The translations under genes and the position numbers were made by a program. Shown here one piece after another: positions 27,401 through 39,175 of a stretch of DNA of 64,000 nucleotides (positions within the stretch are counted from its first letter, which is position 1; each line of letters opens with the position of its first letter). The stretch comes from Augochlora pura (lineage: Eukaryota > Arthropoda > Insecta > Hymenoptera > Halictidae), in assembly GCF_028453695.1 (NCBI RefSeq), contig NC_135775.1, positions 20,370,545 to 20,434,544 on the forward strand. Reading direction: 5' to 3'. Below the pieces are notes generated by a model. That model was not told the DNA's origin, did not search any database, and saw nothing but the letters and a program-made list of their open reading frames with translations.

Positions 27401-27714
27401 TACCGACCGGGTAAACATTTCCCAGCACGTTCTCACAGGCCCGCAAGGCTTTCTTCTAAAACGCTGGTAAAAGCTGGCCCGGACCCGCGGAGACGCCGTT
27501 GTGTTTTGCATCCGGGATCGGCTTGTACATCCGATCGTGCTTCAACTTAAAAGGACTCCGCTTTGGCTCGGTCTACTTTCCCGTAGCACAAACACCGGGC
27601 CAATTCCGGGTCGAACGGCGCACGGACTTTATTCATACCGATGCGTCCGCCGCGGCCAGGACGGCCCGTCCACATTCAAATGGACACGTTTGCGCTCGAA
27701 CGTCCCCTCTAACA

Positions 27715-27754
27715 ACCTCCTCCTCCTCCTCCTCCTCCTCCTCCTCCTCCTCCT
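27715..27754. repeat. (TCC)n trinucleotide microsatellite
   Basis: About 12-13 CTC/TCC units. They give leucine or serine runs in two frames, which are artefacts. Confidence 0.9.
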
Positions 27755-29092
27755 TTCACCCCTCCCGCCGCCTTTAGCGTCGCGCCACTCGAACGCGTTC
27801 CGGGTGGTTGGTGTTTTGTAAGGGACCGGCGGCCAGTCTGCTCCTACTCAATTAGCCGGGTATACCTGCGTGCACCTGGTTTTGCAGCCGATGCAACCCG
27901 TAACACCGTCCCGTCGAGTAATTAGGCACTGTTCGGGGGCCGCCGCCGTCTCCGAACGGGTTTTTCTCGTCCGCGAAAAAACCGGGGGCGGCGTTGCCTT
28001 TAAAATCCGCCCGCGTACGTCACGTCGTTCTGACGTTGATGCTGGAATAATGGCCGCGGCGGGATGACGTGTCGATGAACCACGCGTAAATACCGGCAAA
28101 AAGCTCTTTGTGCTGGCAAGTTGTCGCGTTCTTTAAGGACCTTATAATTGGAACACGTGGTCGACGCGTTCATCGAGTAGATAAATAAGTATTGCGTGTA
28201 ATAAAGGAAGTTAGGAAATTTAGGATGTATAATGAAGAAATTAGAAAGTTTAAAATAATGCGAGAACATCGATGAAATATTTCTAACTTTTTAATCTGTA
28301 ATCTATTTAAAAATACTTGCAGCAGAGAAAGAAAAGAACAATATGAACACTATTATACTTACCTTTAAATAAATTTAAAAATAATATATTCAGTGCACTA
28401 AATTTAATATAGTATTTACAAATCTCAAGAATCTGAATTTTTCCATCACGCCAGCCATATATGGACAACAGAAATATTTTCTCAAACTTGAAATTTAATT
28501 CTTACTCCAATCTCTTATATCTTTTCAATTATATGAAAATTAGCAAAATATAAATATAAATGTTGTACAACTGAACTTTCCAATTTCAACGTGATTAAAC
28601 AAAGCAATTCATCATTGTGATATTTTACAGCCTGTTAACGTCGAGTCGCGTCTTTCAAGTTCCTCGCTTCATTGAATGAAACTACTTCGCATGGAGCGTT
28701 CATTCGAGGATTGTCGTTCGTGATGTCGAAAGTGGCAGCACCGTTTAAGAACAAGGTTTTTCATTTAGCTGGGGGAATTTCCGTTTGGAATCTGGGAAGG
28801 GCAGCGTCTCGAATAGTGTCGACGGCAGTTATTCATATTCGCGCTTAGCGAGCACGCCTTTGTTCCGGGAAGAGACTCGCCGTGATGAAAGCAGCTCTCG
28901 CTGGCACTAAGCGGCACGAAAACATTCTGCGTACCGATGTTAATTCCCAGATGCGATATTTCATAGGGTAGTTAGAAGTAAATGTACTACGGCGAGCTGA
29001 GAGGAGTGCTCTGCCGGCCGAAACTGGGTTTACTCCCGTATCATGTCTTAGTACACTTCCCTCCTCTCCCTCTTTCACTTTCTCTCTCTCTC

Positions 29093-29192
29093 NNNNNNNN
29101 NNNNNNNNNNNNNNNNNNNNNNNNNNNNNNNNNNNNNNNNNNNNNNNNNNNNNNNNNNNNNNNNNNNNNNNNNNNNNNNNNNNNNNNNNNNN
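29093..29192. other. Assembly gap (100 N)
   Basis: Exactly 100 N follow a CT-rich run (29060-29092), so the assembly broke at a microsatellite. The round length suggests a gap of unknown true size. Confidence 0.98.
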
Positions 29193-31979
29193 CCACATAC
29201 CAAAGCAATTAGATATTTTCCTCACTTTTTCTTCTCAGTTTGCCCAACAAAGTTTCTTCGAATAAAGCCCCCCAAAATTCGTTTATCGAATTTTCCATCC
29301 GCAAAGCGTCCCCGACAAGGTTATAATCCCTTCCAACTACAGCGCATACATAGCTCGCGTGTTCGCCAGGAATCCGGGCGCATCGTTCGTTCGAGAGCCA
29401 TCTCCCAAGTCTCCTCGTTATCATTAAATATTGAGTAACCCGTTGGGAGGATCCTTTCTGCCGTAAAACCGCCTTGGAGCCGGTCAAGCTCGTCCCGTTC
29501 CAGGCTGACTTCCATCGTTCACGTTTCGTCAGGCCGGGCGGCGGCAGCGGCGGTATGATATTATTACGAGAAGAATGGTCGATGCCATAGAAAGGACGAG
29601 CTTCGTGAACAGGGAGCTCCCGAAGCTCCCTCAGTAAACTCCGGGCTTTCCTTCCGACGAGCTTTCGGCATTGTGCCGGCTAGCGCGAGCGGAGAGGGCC
29701 AGCCCCGCGCGCACGTAAATACCATGATTGATGGGCTAGAAACAGCCCTCGAGTCTCTCCTCTCTGTTGCTCTACCATCCTCGCCGCCCTTCATTCACGT
29801 CGTAGTTCGACCTATTTGGTATGAAGAGCGAAGTTTACAAGGAACACACAATGGAGCCTGATTTTCCGCACCCACACTTTCCTACCGGGCCACTTAACAC
29901 ATCCGTAGCGGCCCGGCATTGTTTGACTGTTGAGCGGCACGTGCTGCGATTAGGTCGCCGATCGTCGTCTTCTTTCGGCGGAGTCCGGTCGAGGACGAAG
30001 AATGGCGTCTTCGGGGCATCGATGGAACGGACGAGTTTAAGATTTAGATACATCTGGTTTCAAATGCTCTAATTTGTATTTTGGATTATCAGGTAGGGAA
30101 TATTCTATTTAATTTTTCTTTATTATTAATCATCCATTTAATTTCATTTGATGAGGTTACTATTGCTGAGAGATTCTATATCGAATACATTTTCAAATGA
30201 TTCCCATTTTCTTCAAACTTAGAATAAAATTATAATTATTCTAAATTTTATTCTAATTTTTCTTAAAATTATAATTAAGAAAAATGAACGTACACATACG
30301 TGACAGTATCCCTAAAGGGGTCAATTTTGAATAGTCGAATGAATTGAGTTTTAGTGATAAGTATTGTGGATTTTTAAAATAAAAGAATGCCTGCATCAAT
30401 TGCGAAAAATCGTGGATAAATAGCAAGTCTTCTTTTTTAGTGGTTGTAATAATTTAAAAATTATATATATTAAGACTTTTCAATTTTTTTAATATTTTTG
30501 TTATTTCTAATTACAACTATTTGCTATAAATTTATAAAATCCGCCATCTATTAATCCGTCCACCTATATGTAATTTTACAATTGTATAAATGATTTTAAG
30601 AAAATGATATTTATTGAAATCTCATTCTTAGTAATTAATATTTGAATATAAAATGTATAAATCTAAGATTTAAAATCAAAGACGTACAATAGTTGAAATC
30701 ATATAATAGCCTATAAACTTTTCTAAATAATTGACCAATTCATGGGAGTAGTACAGGTATGGAGTATTCGAGTTCGACGTCTAGAAGATACGATTCTTGA
30801 CGACCGAATAAATCTATCCGGGCTCCGTTGAAAGCTATGGCGATTCAACGACATTCTAGTTGTCCCGTATATAATTCTCAGGCCATTTGACTCGGACTGC
30901 AGTACTCAAACGAAATATATTTCCAGCAATAGACATTCTACACACCGTTATTATCATAAATATGGAGGATCCAGAGTTTATGGAAGAAAATTGATGGCAC
31001 AATCGGCGGACGATTCATTGCTCTGCCGCGATTATTTATGTATTTCTATGGCATATCGTACTATGCAATACGCAACATAAGATTACCGTTGAATCGATAC
31101 TTCTTGAAACGTTTGCCTTATTTTAGAGCCATCGCGTCATCCCATAGTCATAGAATCTTTCATATCCCATCGATTTTCGAAAATTTGTTTTTAATAACTA
31201 CGACAGAATTGCTAAATCTATAAAATTACTTATGAAATATTATTTCCAATATTTTTCAAACGTCTTATCCTTAACAAGTGTTTTGAATTGTTAACGATCC
31301 GGCCGCATCCAACGGCGATTAATCATTTCCGAACGGCGTCGATGCAACGATCCGTGCGCATAAATGATCCGAGTGATCATTTATTTCGCGCCGGTTGAAC
31401 AGTGATTACGACGAAAGTACAATGGCCGGCCGGCGTCGCGTCGAATCGCGCGATTTATCAAACTTAAATAGTTCGCGGGGCCGCAACGATAACTTAAATG
31501 GTAAACGGCAAAGTAAATCGCGCGGCCTGCGCCGGCGAGAATGGTTACGTCGGGGGCCGCTGCGCCGGTAACTGCATTGAATTTCGGCGAACCAAAATCA
31601 AACCGAATCAAGCCAAATCAAACCGAGCACAAATTGTAAAGGGGGCGGCGGCAACGTCCACTATACTCGCGTAACACATAATGATTCAATACGATTATTC
31701 TGCTCGCGGAACGTTCTGCACTCCTGGCGCAAGGGGTTAGTTAATTCGACAGGCAATAATAGAATCGCTCGTTTATCCCTAATCAAAACCGGCCTCGTTG
31801 AGTTGATACTGGCGCGCACGAGTTTTTATCATGGCTGACCACTATTGTTTTACCGCGCCTTCTCCAATTCGGTGCACCATTTTCGTTATGAATATAAAAT
31901 TGATAATTAAATTGTGAATATAATTTCGTTGTTTCAAGTATTTAAATTTCTTCCTAAAAGTTATTTCTAGCTGGTATTT
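29193..31979. other. No gene recognised; GC island then AT-rich DNA
   Basis: The island at 29.2-30.05 kb has overlapping minus-strand frames: 29321-29515 starts with ATG in an ACGATGG context, and 29209-29487 is in another frame. Neither is recognisable. A second GC island lies at 31.28-31.86 kb. 30.06-31.2 kb is AT-rich and featureless. Confidence 0.45.
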
Positions 31980-32225
31980 TTAACCCTTTGCACTCGATTA
32001 GTGACTCCGAGACACCACTAAAATTATTCTATCACGTTCAAAAATCATTTTTATACTAACAGAGTATAGATTTAAAAAATTGTTAACGATAAAACTGTTG
32101 GTATAAGTCACAAGAATCAGTTTTATGTGTATAAAATACACTTTGTCATGTAAACGGAAAATATTATAAGCCAGCAAAATTATTTCAGATTTATAGTTGA
32201 AATGGCTTCAGTTGCAAAGGGTTAA
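31980..32225. mobile_element. piggyBac-type MITE (TTAA target site, 13-bp TIR)
   Basis: The element begins TTAACCCTTTGCACTCG and ends TTGCAAAGGGTTAA. The two ends are perfect inverted repeats for TTAACCCTTTGCA, including the TTAA duplicated at insertion. At 246 bp with no coding capacity it fits a non-autonomous piggyBac-like miniature element mobilised in trans. TTAA duplication and C-rich/G-rich termini are established piggyBac traits; that no transposase source lies in the window is observed. Internal sequence is AT-rich. Confidence 0.75.
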
Positions 32226-33001
32226 TTTCTTGCACTATGATTTCTTTTTAGAGTTTATTTTAATTTAGTAGAAATATATAAAATTTGTACTTAGTATTAT
32301 GAATTCTTAGTCAAGAGGTTAGTTAATCAGTGACGCGATTCAGCGAATACACAAGCTGAGAAAAATTGTTCAATAATAATAATAATAATTTATTATCACA
32401 GTTTCTTCTATTATAAATAGGTTCTTACTAGCTTGTAATAACATAATAAAACCTTTAAACATTAATTTAATATTATAATATTCGCAAAAGAAATCCATTC
32501 TATAAATTAACAAAAAATATTATTATTTCGCATATCTTAGCCTCTTTTTAGTTTCAGAGCAAACTTCATGCAAGAAAACTCGAATAATGGTTGCCATCGA
32601 GCGAATCCACGCACACGTGAAACGTTCGAGTATTAAGTAGAAGGTAAATTGATATGTCCCTGTTGTGCGCCAGCCCGCAATGCCGTGGTAGACAATTTAG
32701 CCAGTGGGCCCAACAGGAGACGCAGCAAGAGCGATCTGTTATCAGCCATAGAGTTTAGCGGTTTCCTCGATCCCGTCGTGGATGTCTCTGACGCGTATAT
32801 CTTCACCTGCACAACGGCACATCCGTATCTGTCGTAGCCCTCGACCTCAGTCAGCAGCGTATGACCCCGGGCTAGGTCCACCCTCTGAAAAGCTCTTTCC
32901 CTCACGGACAGCCGGTTCAACGCTCCCCCGATGCTTTCGCGTCTCCAGCCTGCAGCAGTTTTGCGAGAAACCCGCCGCGAAATTCTGACCCTTTCCCTCC
33001 C

Positions 33002-33040
<39 letters not shown>

Positions 33041-33947
33041 GTCGACCGGTGCTCGTTACGATTTACCCGTGATCCACGGGGATCGATGACAACGACATCA
33101 TCCTGGACCACCGAGCGCGATACTTGGTCAACTTCCTACCGCCCCCGGTAAATCTCGCCGAAACTTTCACTGTTGGCTCGACAAACCTCCGGCGAAAAGT
33201 ATTCTCTCGATCCAGCGAACGTCTCCGCTGGCTCCGATCAATCGAACGCGTTCGCTAGGAGAATCGTTTTCCAAATAAACGCGACCGCCCGATGACTCGG
33301 CCGAGCATGTGCAAATTTTACGAATGCACAAAACTGTACGAACCGGCGAGGTAGCATTTTTATTTTATTTTCGCGACCGGTGGAATATCGGGGCATTCGT
33401 TGCTTTATTTGTACTTTTTATAATTATCGTTAGCTCTTTTATTATACGTATTTAACAATGCGTTAATAATTTTTGTTTCGCAAAAGCTCTGAAATGATTT
33501 TTGCGGCAATCGTAATCAATTTCTTTTCTCTTTTATTGAATTGTAGATATTAACGTAAAATTTATTTTATATCGTCCAAAATCTAAATGATATGCATCGA
33601 TTTGAAGAAGTAAAAGTCGCGTACAAAAATGTATTTGTCTTAATAATTTTAATAATATTGGAATATTTGTGTGCAGCGAAGATAAAGCGCCGCGACGTTA
33701 ATCAACTTTTAAGCGATTGCGGTGCTTCGGGACACGGTTTAACAATTTCTTCGAATTACACGGAACAATGAGGGGCGCCGCGTTCCGTCTTAATTAGAAA
33801 GAATGAATAATAAATTGGCCACAAAAGTTTGTTCTTCGGCAAAAGGTACATCCGAAGCGGTTTACTTCGCAAGCACGGCTCAGAATGAATTTTTCGTCGA
33901 GCTTTATCCTTGGGATTTCCCCCCCTCCGGCGGCGGCGACGGCGCGG
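32226..33947. other. Mostly no gene; one island with coding-like open frames
   Basis: AT-rich to 32.57 kb. The island 32.57-33.4 kb contains a minus-strand frame 32633-32953, an overlapping plus-strand frame 32649-32837 and, after a CT microsatellite (33003-33040), a plus-strand frame at about 33073-33258. The minus frame has a CAG|GTGAAG donor-like site near 32807 and a CTGCAG acceptor-like site near 32953. Codons end mostly in G or C, but no protein family is recognisable and both strands look equally coding-like. Confidence 0.25.
33003..33040. repeat. (CT)n microsatellite
   Basis: About 38 bases of CT with one interruption, in a GC island. Confidence 0.9.
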
Positions 33948-33992
33948 CCGGATGATAAATCACTGCTCGATCATGTTTATTTTATCATCCGG
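33948..33992. repeat. Perfect 12-bp inverted repeat (hairpin), 21-base loop
   Basis: CCGGATGATAAA at 33948-33959 is exactly mirrored by TTTATCATCCGG at 33981-33992. The structure lies at the edge of a very GC-rich stretch and just upstream of a TTAATTA cluster. Confidence 0.85.
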
Positions 33993-33995
33993 TAC

Positions 33996-34049
33996 AATTA
34001 ATTACTTCCGGGCGATTAATTATTCTCAACATTCCACGGCGATTAATTA
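33996..34049. promoter_or_regulatory. Cluster of three TTAATTA motifs (possible homeodomain sites)
   Basis: AATTAATTA at 33996-34004 and CGATTAATTA at 34013-34022 and 34040-34049 occur within 54 bases in a GC-rich island. Similar ATTAAT sites follow at about 34150-34180. TAATTA is the core of many homeodomain binding sites. Enhancer function is inference. Confidence 0.35.
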
Positions 34050-37000
34050 TCATTAGACGTTTGCGTCGGCCGGTTGAGAGATCGTAATAATATTGACCCG
34101 TGTAGAAGAATTATTACCGTAATCTCTGTTATTTCACGCGTCGCTCATTAATTTGTAACCTAATCTCGTACGATTAATATGCATCCTCCAGCGGGAGGAG
34201 AAAGAAAGAATTTCAACGTCGAAGTAATTCAATTAGCGGCGCCGTTGTTCGAAAACGCGCGACCAGAAATCCGCGCAAAAATCCGCGATAAATGAATCAG
34301 CAAAGTTTTGAATGGCCGAAGAGTGATACGCGATCATGGGGAAAGATCGAAATTCTTTAGTTATGGCCCCCGTAACAAAACCGCGCAACAGGTTGACAAA
34401 ATCGGATTGGTTGTAGTGTATAATCTGTTTATTCTGGACATATTTATCGCTCGAAATTGGTCAGGCCGATCGCTAGATTGCGAATTTAATGCAGCGACAC
34501 GCGTGCACGCGAGTGGCGCTCGATGGAACGAATGATTCAACAAAAATGAATTTAGCTTTTCTGTCGTTTATAATTATAGGTATTCTCTAATTAACAAAGC
34601 GTACTTTTTAATTAATTTTTAACTTGTATACGCGAATCGTGAGAGTTATACCAGCACAGAAATTTTAATAAAATTCGAATCAAAATTGCATTCAATACAT
34701 AATACTTCATCAAATGATTTATAATTATTCGTCTTTGGATAATTGTTTATACTGTATATTATAATTTTCCATTATCTACACGAAACAATTTTTGATAATT
34801 TTTATAAATATGTATATGAAGGAATAGCTGTATGAAGAGAAATATTGTGATTGATAGAAAAACTGTGATTTGACAAGCAGCGCGACAGAGAAAAAATCGT
34901 TACTTAAAAATCCGTCGAAAAATAAACGATGCTCCATTTTTGCGGAACACACGATCCGTATGACACCGTGAAGATTATCCGCGCTAAATTCGCAGCACCG
35001 TCGAACTCGTCAAGCGTCATCGCAGTTCAGTCGAACGGGACGCATCGATCCCCGTAATCGATTAATTCGCGAGATGCTCGTCGCAGCGGCAAGTTGTCGA
35101 GCGTCGTTTCGGCGACTCGTGAAAACGAAAGTGTCACCATCCGAGGTAATTCCGTCGACGATGGTACAGCATTAATCGGGGCGAAATTTCCGCGGGTCTC
35201 GCGCGGCAATGTATTAACAATTTAACGAGCCGACACCTGCGTTAGCTATTATAACACAATTATATACACCGATTCCGGGCGCATTCGTTCGCGCTCGCGC
35301 GCCCCGCCGCTGCAACATCGGCGTTGCACGGGCCGCGCGTGTGCAACCGCGCGGCAGACTGCGTCGTTCCGTACGTCGGAATGAAACGCGAAATGCTTTT
35401 AGGCCCCGGCATAAATTCCGTCGTTGTTCCTCGTCTCGTCAATGTTTATCGAACGTCTCTCAAACAGAATGCCGTATAAGTGCGCATCGCATAACGTGAA
35501 GTTATTACGGGACGGGTATAACGCGCGGCGATACTCGTACATTCGAAGGATCGCATAAAATTATGGAGAGTGTTCGCCCCCGAGAACCGTGTGTACATTT
35601 CAGAGTCGTTTCCGCGCGGGGTTTATTCCCCGGGAGCATAAGCAACGGTTATGTTTACTGCTGGCCCGATTATTTTTGCTCGACCGGTTACCGTGGCCGG
35701 TCCCGAGTTCAAACTGAATTTCAATTCGGCCGGAATAAACTGTACACTTTTGTCGGACGCGGTCAGGACAATTGCGAATTTTCGAAGCTTTTAGCTTTGG
35801 TTCGAGTCCAGGTTTCGCGGCGAATCGCCCGGATCGAAGTTAGAGCGACGATCTAAAAAATGAATCGTATCTTTGATTTTTAACAAATTCACGATATTTG
35901 AAATATTATTATTTTATAACAGGGTGTCGTATAGCAATGAACATGGACTCGTTTTAAAGCTTGAATCTTCTACTTGAGCCACGTATCGTCCATTTTTCTG
36001 TAACACGTTTCTGCATAATGTAACCATTGTGAATCTCAGGACATGCATCGCCTGAGAAATATCGAATCAGCTTGGATTTTCTTATCAGAAATTAACGAAT
36101 TCGTTAAATCGAAATAAATTCGTCTCGCACCGTAAGAAAATATCTAACCCTTTTCTCCGATCGTTTCATGCATTACACGCAATAACCGCAACAAGCGCTC
36201 TAAATTAGTCCGGTCGGCCCTTTGAGCCCGCGGACAGTATCCCGCAGGACGAGCGGCACGGATCGGCAATTAATAATTGGCCGTCTGAAACGTTTAGCAA
36301 CAATCTAACGACGGGGAATCTGTAGAATGGCGACGGGCCAAGAACGGCGTAACTCAACGGCGAGGCATGTAATACGTGACAAAGAACACCAGAAATTATT
36401 AGCAACCGGGACAATTTAACTGCAGTTAATTCGGTAGAGCTGGAATGCTTCAGTTGGCCGTGGAACTATGTACGAACGCCTTCCTAGGACGCAGGTACGA
36501 TCATCGCGCAATCGTTATTGCGCGCGTGTGCCTGCATTAAACTGCAGTGGCTTGTTCAGCCCGGTCCCCGGGTGAAATTTCTGTAACGTTATCAACGTTG
36601 TATGATGCACTCTGTCGGTCGCGGCCTGCACGCGCGTTCTCCCTCTCCCTCCCCGTTCCACGACCAGCGAAACTTTAATTACGCTCGCAATAAAAGTTCC
36701 TGCTTATGAAATGCCGGAAACTCCGCTGTCAAAACTGAGTTCTCATCAACGGAATTATTAGACGTATAATGCGGCCGGACGCAATAAAAACGAGATTATT
36801 TCGAGTCGGCAAGAATCGCGCGTAATTACCGACAGTTTCCCGTGCGGATGGCTGAAAGTTTGGGATTGTGATACACGGGGTTTGCCTGTGTTGCTTGGGA
36901 ACCGAGCGCGTCGCCAAGACGAAGAGAAAACTGTGAACAAGAGACGAATATCTGGCGCGAGACGCGGATGGTTTTAGAAGACAATCGGGGCGAGTTTTCT

Positions 37001-38399
37001 TTGGGAGTGGGTTAAGCAGTGCGGACACTAGTTTATCGTGGGATCTTTTTGTCGATTTAGCAGTATAAACGATTTTTATTTTATTAACAGAATGACTTTT
37101 CAAAATAAAAAACTGGTAAAGAAAAATTAAAATGAATAAGTTAAAATTATTAGATACTATTACTAATCTTTTATTTTCATTTCATTTTGATAAAAGTGTG
37201 CTTTACATAGTTAGTTACATTATTATATTCTCAAAGATAATTTGCGAAATTCTTATTTTAATTCTTATTTTAATCCTTATTTTAATCCTTATTTTAATAC
37301 CTACTTTAATTTTAAGGTAATTGCACTTACGTTAATAAAATGGATTATATGCATTAACAACTAACACTGGAAGCTTCAAGAAAATTTATGAATCTCATTA
37401 CACTATTTTCAATTTACCAAAACTATTCAACGAAGGTATACCTTTTTATCAGCTCTTCTTTTATATACTTGTTGATACAGACAATGTTTGTACTGCATGA
37501 AGATCCACAGTCCAGTTATTAACGAATGGTATAGAAGTATACTATACTAAAAGAATCCACTGAATTGTATCTACTCAACAGAATTGGTGTGGCGTTTTAC
37601 TCGGCTAAATCCTACTGTTCACATATACAATACATTTACTAAATTACTCGCCACTCTACTAAATTACTGTCTGTGCCTGGACCAGCCTTAAGCGATAATG
37701 TCCCAAAAGAGCTAACACGTGACATGCGACTTTCTTCGCTGCAGCCGTCGTGGAATTTGAAACGAAAGTGTGAAACAACTATATCAAACAATTCGAGCAC
37801 TTTTGTTACTTGACAACACGTAATTGCTGGTTAAAATAATAAACCGTCATTTTCGCATAAATATCATTAATAAATAATATTAACTATAAAATAAAAAAAT
37901 CGATAGACCTAAGAATCACATAGAAAATAATTCTTAAATAAAATAATAGATGATAGTTATACTTTCATGAGAATGTTCAAGTGCATTAAACATTATAACA
38001 ATATCATTTCGTAAGCCCGCGAACGGATATCAAACAAACCTAACGCGCAATTCGCGCCGCCATCGCGAACAACGTCTCGTACCAAACGCGATCAGAGTCG
38101 CGGAAACAATTTCGCAACGAAATAACATGTTATTTCGAATAATATCCGAGACGGCGTCGTTTCGAATGCAGAGAGCCGTGTCCGGGTTCCTCGGAGGGGC
38201 GCGTAGATATATAGAGATAATAAACTTACACGGTAACCGCGTGCGTACAGCTAATAAAGTTTTCCCTCCCTCGTGTGGCGAGGGCTGGCACGCGAAGGGC
38301 CGCGGACATGTTAATTACGATATATATGATCGATCTCGTCGGCGCTAACGAGCCACGAACAGGCCCCCCGGCCCAATGAACCATACGCGATCACGATTT
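34050..38399. other. No gene seen outside the short repeat listed
   Basis: GC islands at about 34.05-34.54, 34.88-35.86, 36.13-37.02 and 38.0-38.4 kb. The 97-codon ATG frame at 35563-35856 is the most protein-like but unrecognised. AT-rich DNA elsewhere, with the 12-bp repeat at 37.25 kb. Confidence 0.5.
37251..37310. repeat. 12-bp tandem repeat, 5 copies
   Basis: TCTTATTTTAAT/TCCTTATTTTAA units repeat at 12-base spacing. They would read as Leu-Ile repeats, which is an artefact. Confidence 0.9.
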
Positions 38400-38827
38400 C
38401 ACGCGCGTTTACCTCGAAGAAAGCCCGCGCGACAAAAAGATACCGGCGGCTCTCTCTCTCACTCCCTCTCGACGCCCCCCTTTCTCCGCGACACGCCGCG
38501 GGAGCAGCCGGCGACGCGCTTCAGACGGTGGCGCGCGCGTTACGAAGGGTAGTTCGCCACCGGCCGCCGTCGAGAACGAACGCGCCGCGGCGCACCCCTC
38601 TCGATCGTCACGAGCCCGAGAGTAAACCGAGTCGACGTGTGCCCCCCTGTGTGCTCCGTGGATGTTTTGTGGTTCTAATGTGCTCGCGGGATCTCGCGTC
38701 CCCTCTATTCGATCGTGTCCGGTATCACTAATAAGATCGCGATACATGGTGCTTGAGTGGTGAAGGCTACCCGACAGCTGACAGGCCAGCCCGGCTTCCG
38801 GTTTCTCGGGAATTATTGCACAGTCAG
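38400..38827 (+). promoter_or_regulatory. Candidate non-coding first exon / promoter-proximal island
   Basis: A CpG-rich block with CT-rich stretches (about 38450-38490) ends in CAGTCAG|GTACGT, a strong 5' splice site with GT at 38828. Right after it the sequence drops to AT-rich tandem repeats, as expected at an exon/intron border. It is the best upstream donor I noticed on the same strand as the stargazin-like exon and could be its leader exon across about 17 kb. Nothing ties the two together except strand and splice-site quality. Other donors, such as CACCAG|GTAATT at about 46.57 kb, are alternatives. Confidence 0.25.
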
Positions 38828-38836
38828 GTACGTCGC

Positions 38837-39175
38837 TATTTTATTCGCATGACTTTTGAACATTTTTTGCGTTATTTTATTTACGAGATCCTCTTCAGTA
38901 TTTTATTCTTGAGATTATATGCAATATATTTTGTTGACAAGATAGACTTCGTTATTTTTACATGACGATGTCATTATACAAGACGATTTGAATTATTTTA
39001 TTCACATGACTGTTTTCATTATTTTATTCAGAAGACTGTCTTTATTATTTTATTCTCCACACTGCCTTCATTATTTTATTTACTAGACAGTCTTCATTAT
39101 TTTATTCACAAGACTGTCTTCATTATTTTATTCTCATGACAGTCTTCATCATTTTATTCTTAAGACTGACTTCTT
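38837..39175. repeat. 26-bp tandem repeat, 7 clean copies plus degenerate left flank
   Basis: CATTATTTTATTCACAAGAC-type units with GTCTT are in strict 26-base phase at about 38992, 39018, 39044, 39070, 39096, 39122 and 39148. Degenerate units reach back to about 38840, directly after the donor at 38828. Confidence 0.85.

Larger units (their letters stand above)
23904..29092. other. No gene seen
   Basis: GC islands at about 24.1-25.0, 25.7-26.7, 27.3-28.15 and 28.65-29.09 kb, with a CT tract at 26249-26267 and a (TCC)n run at about 27715-27754. A segment ending TCAAAGGGTTAA near 25696 resembles the right end of a TTAA element, but its left end is not clear. A frame at 27242-27550 lacks an ATG and is unrecognised. 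Confidence 0.5.
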
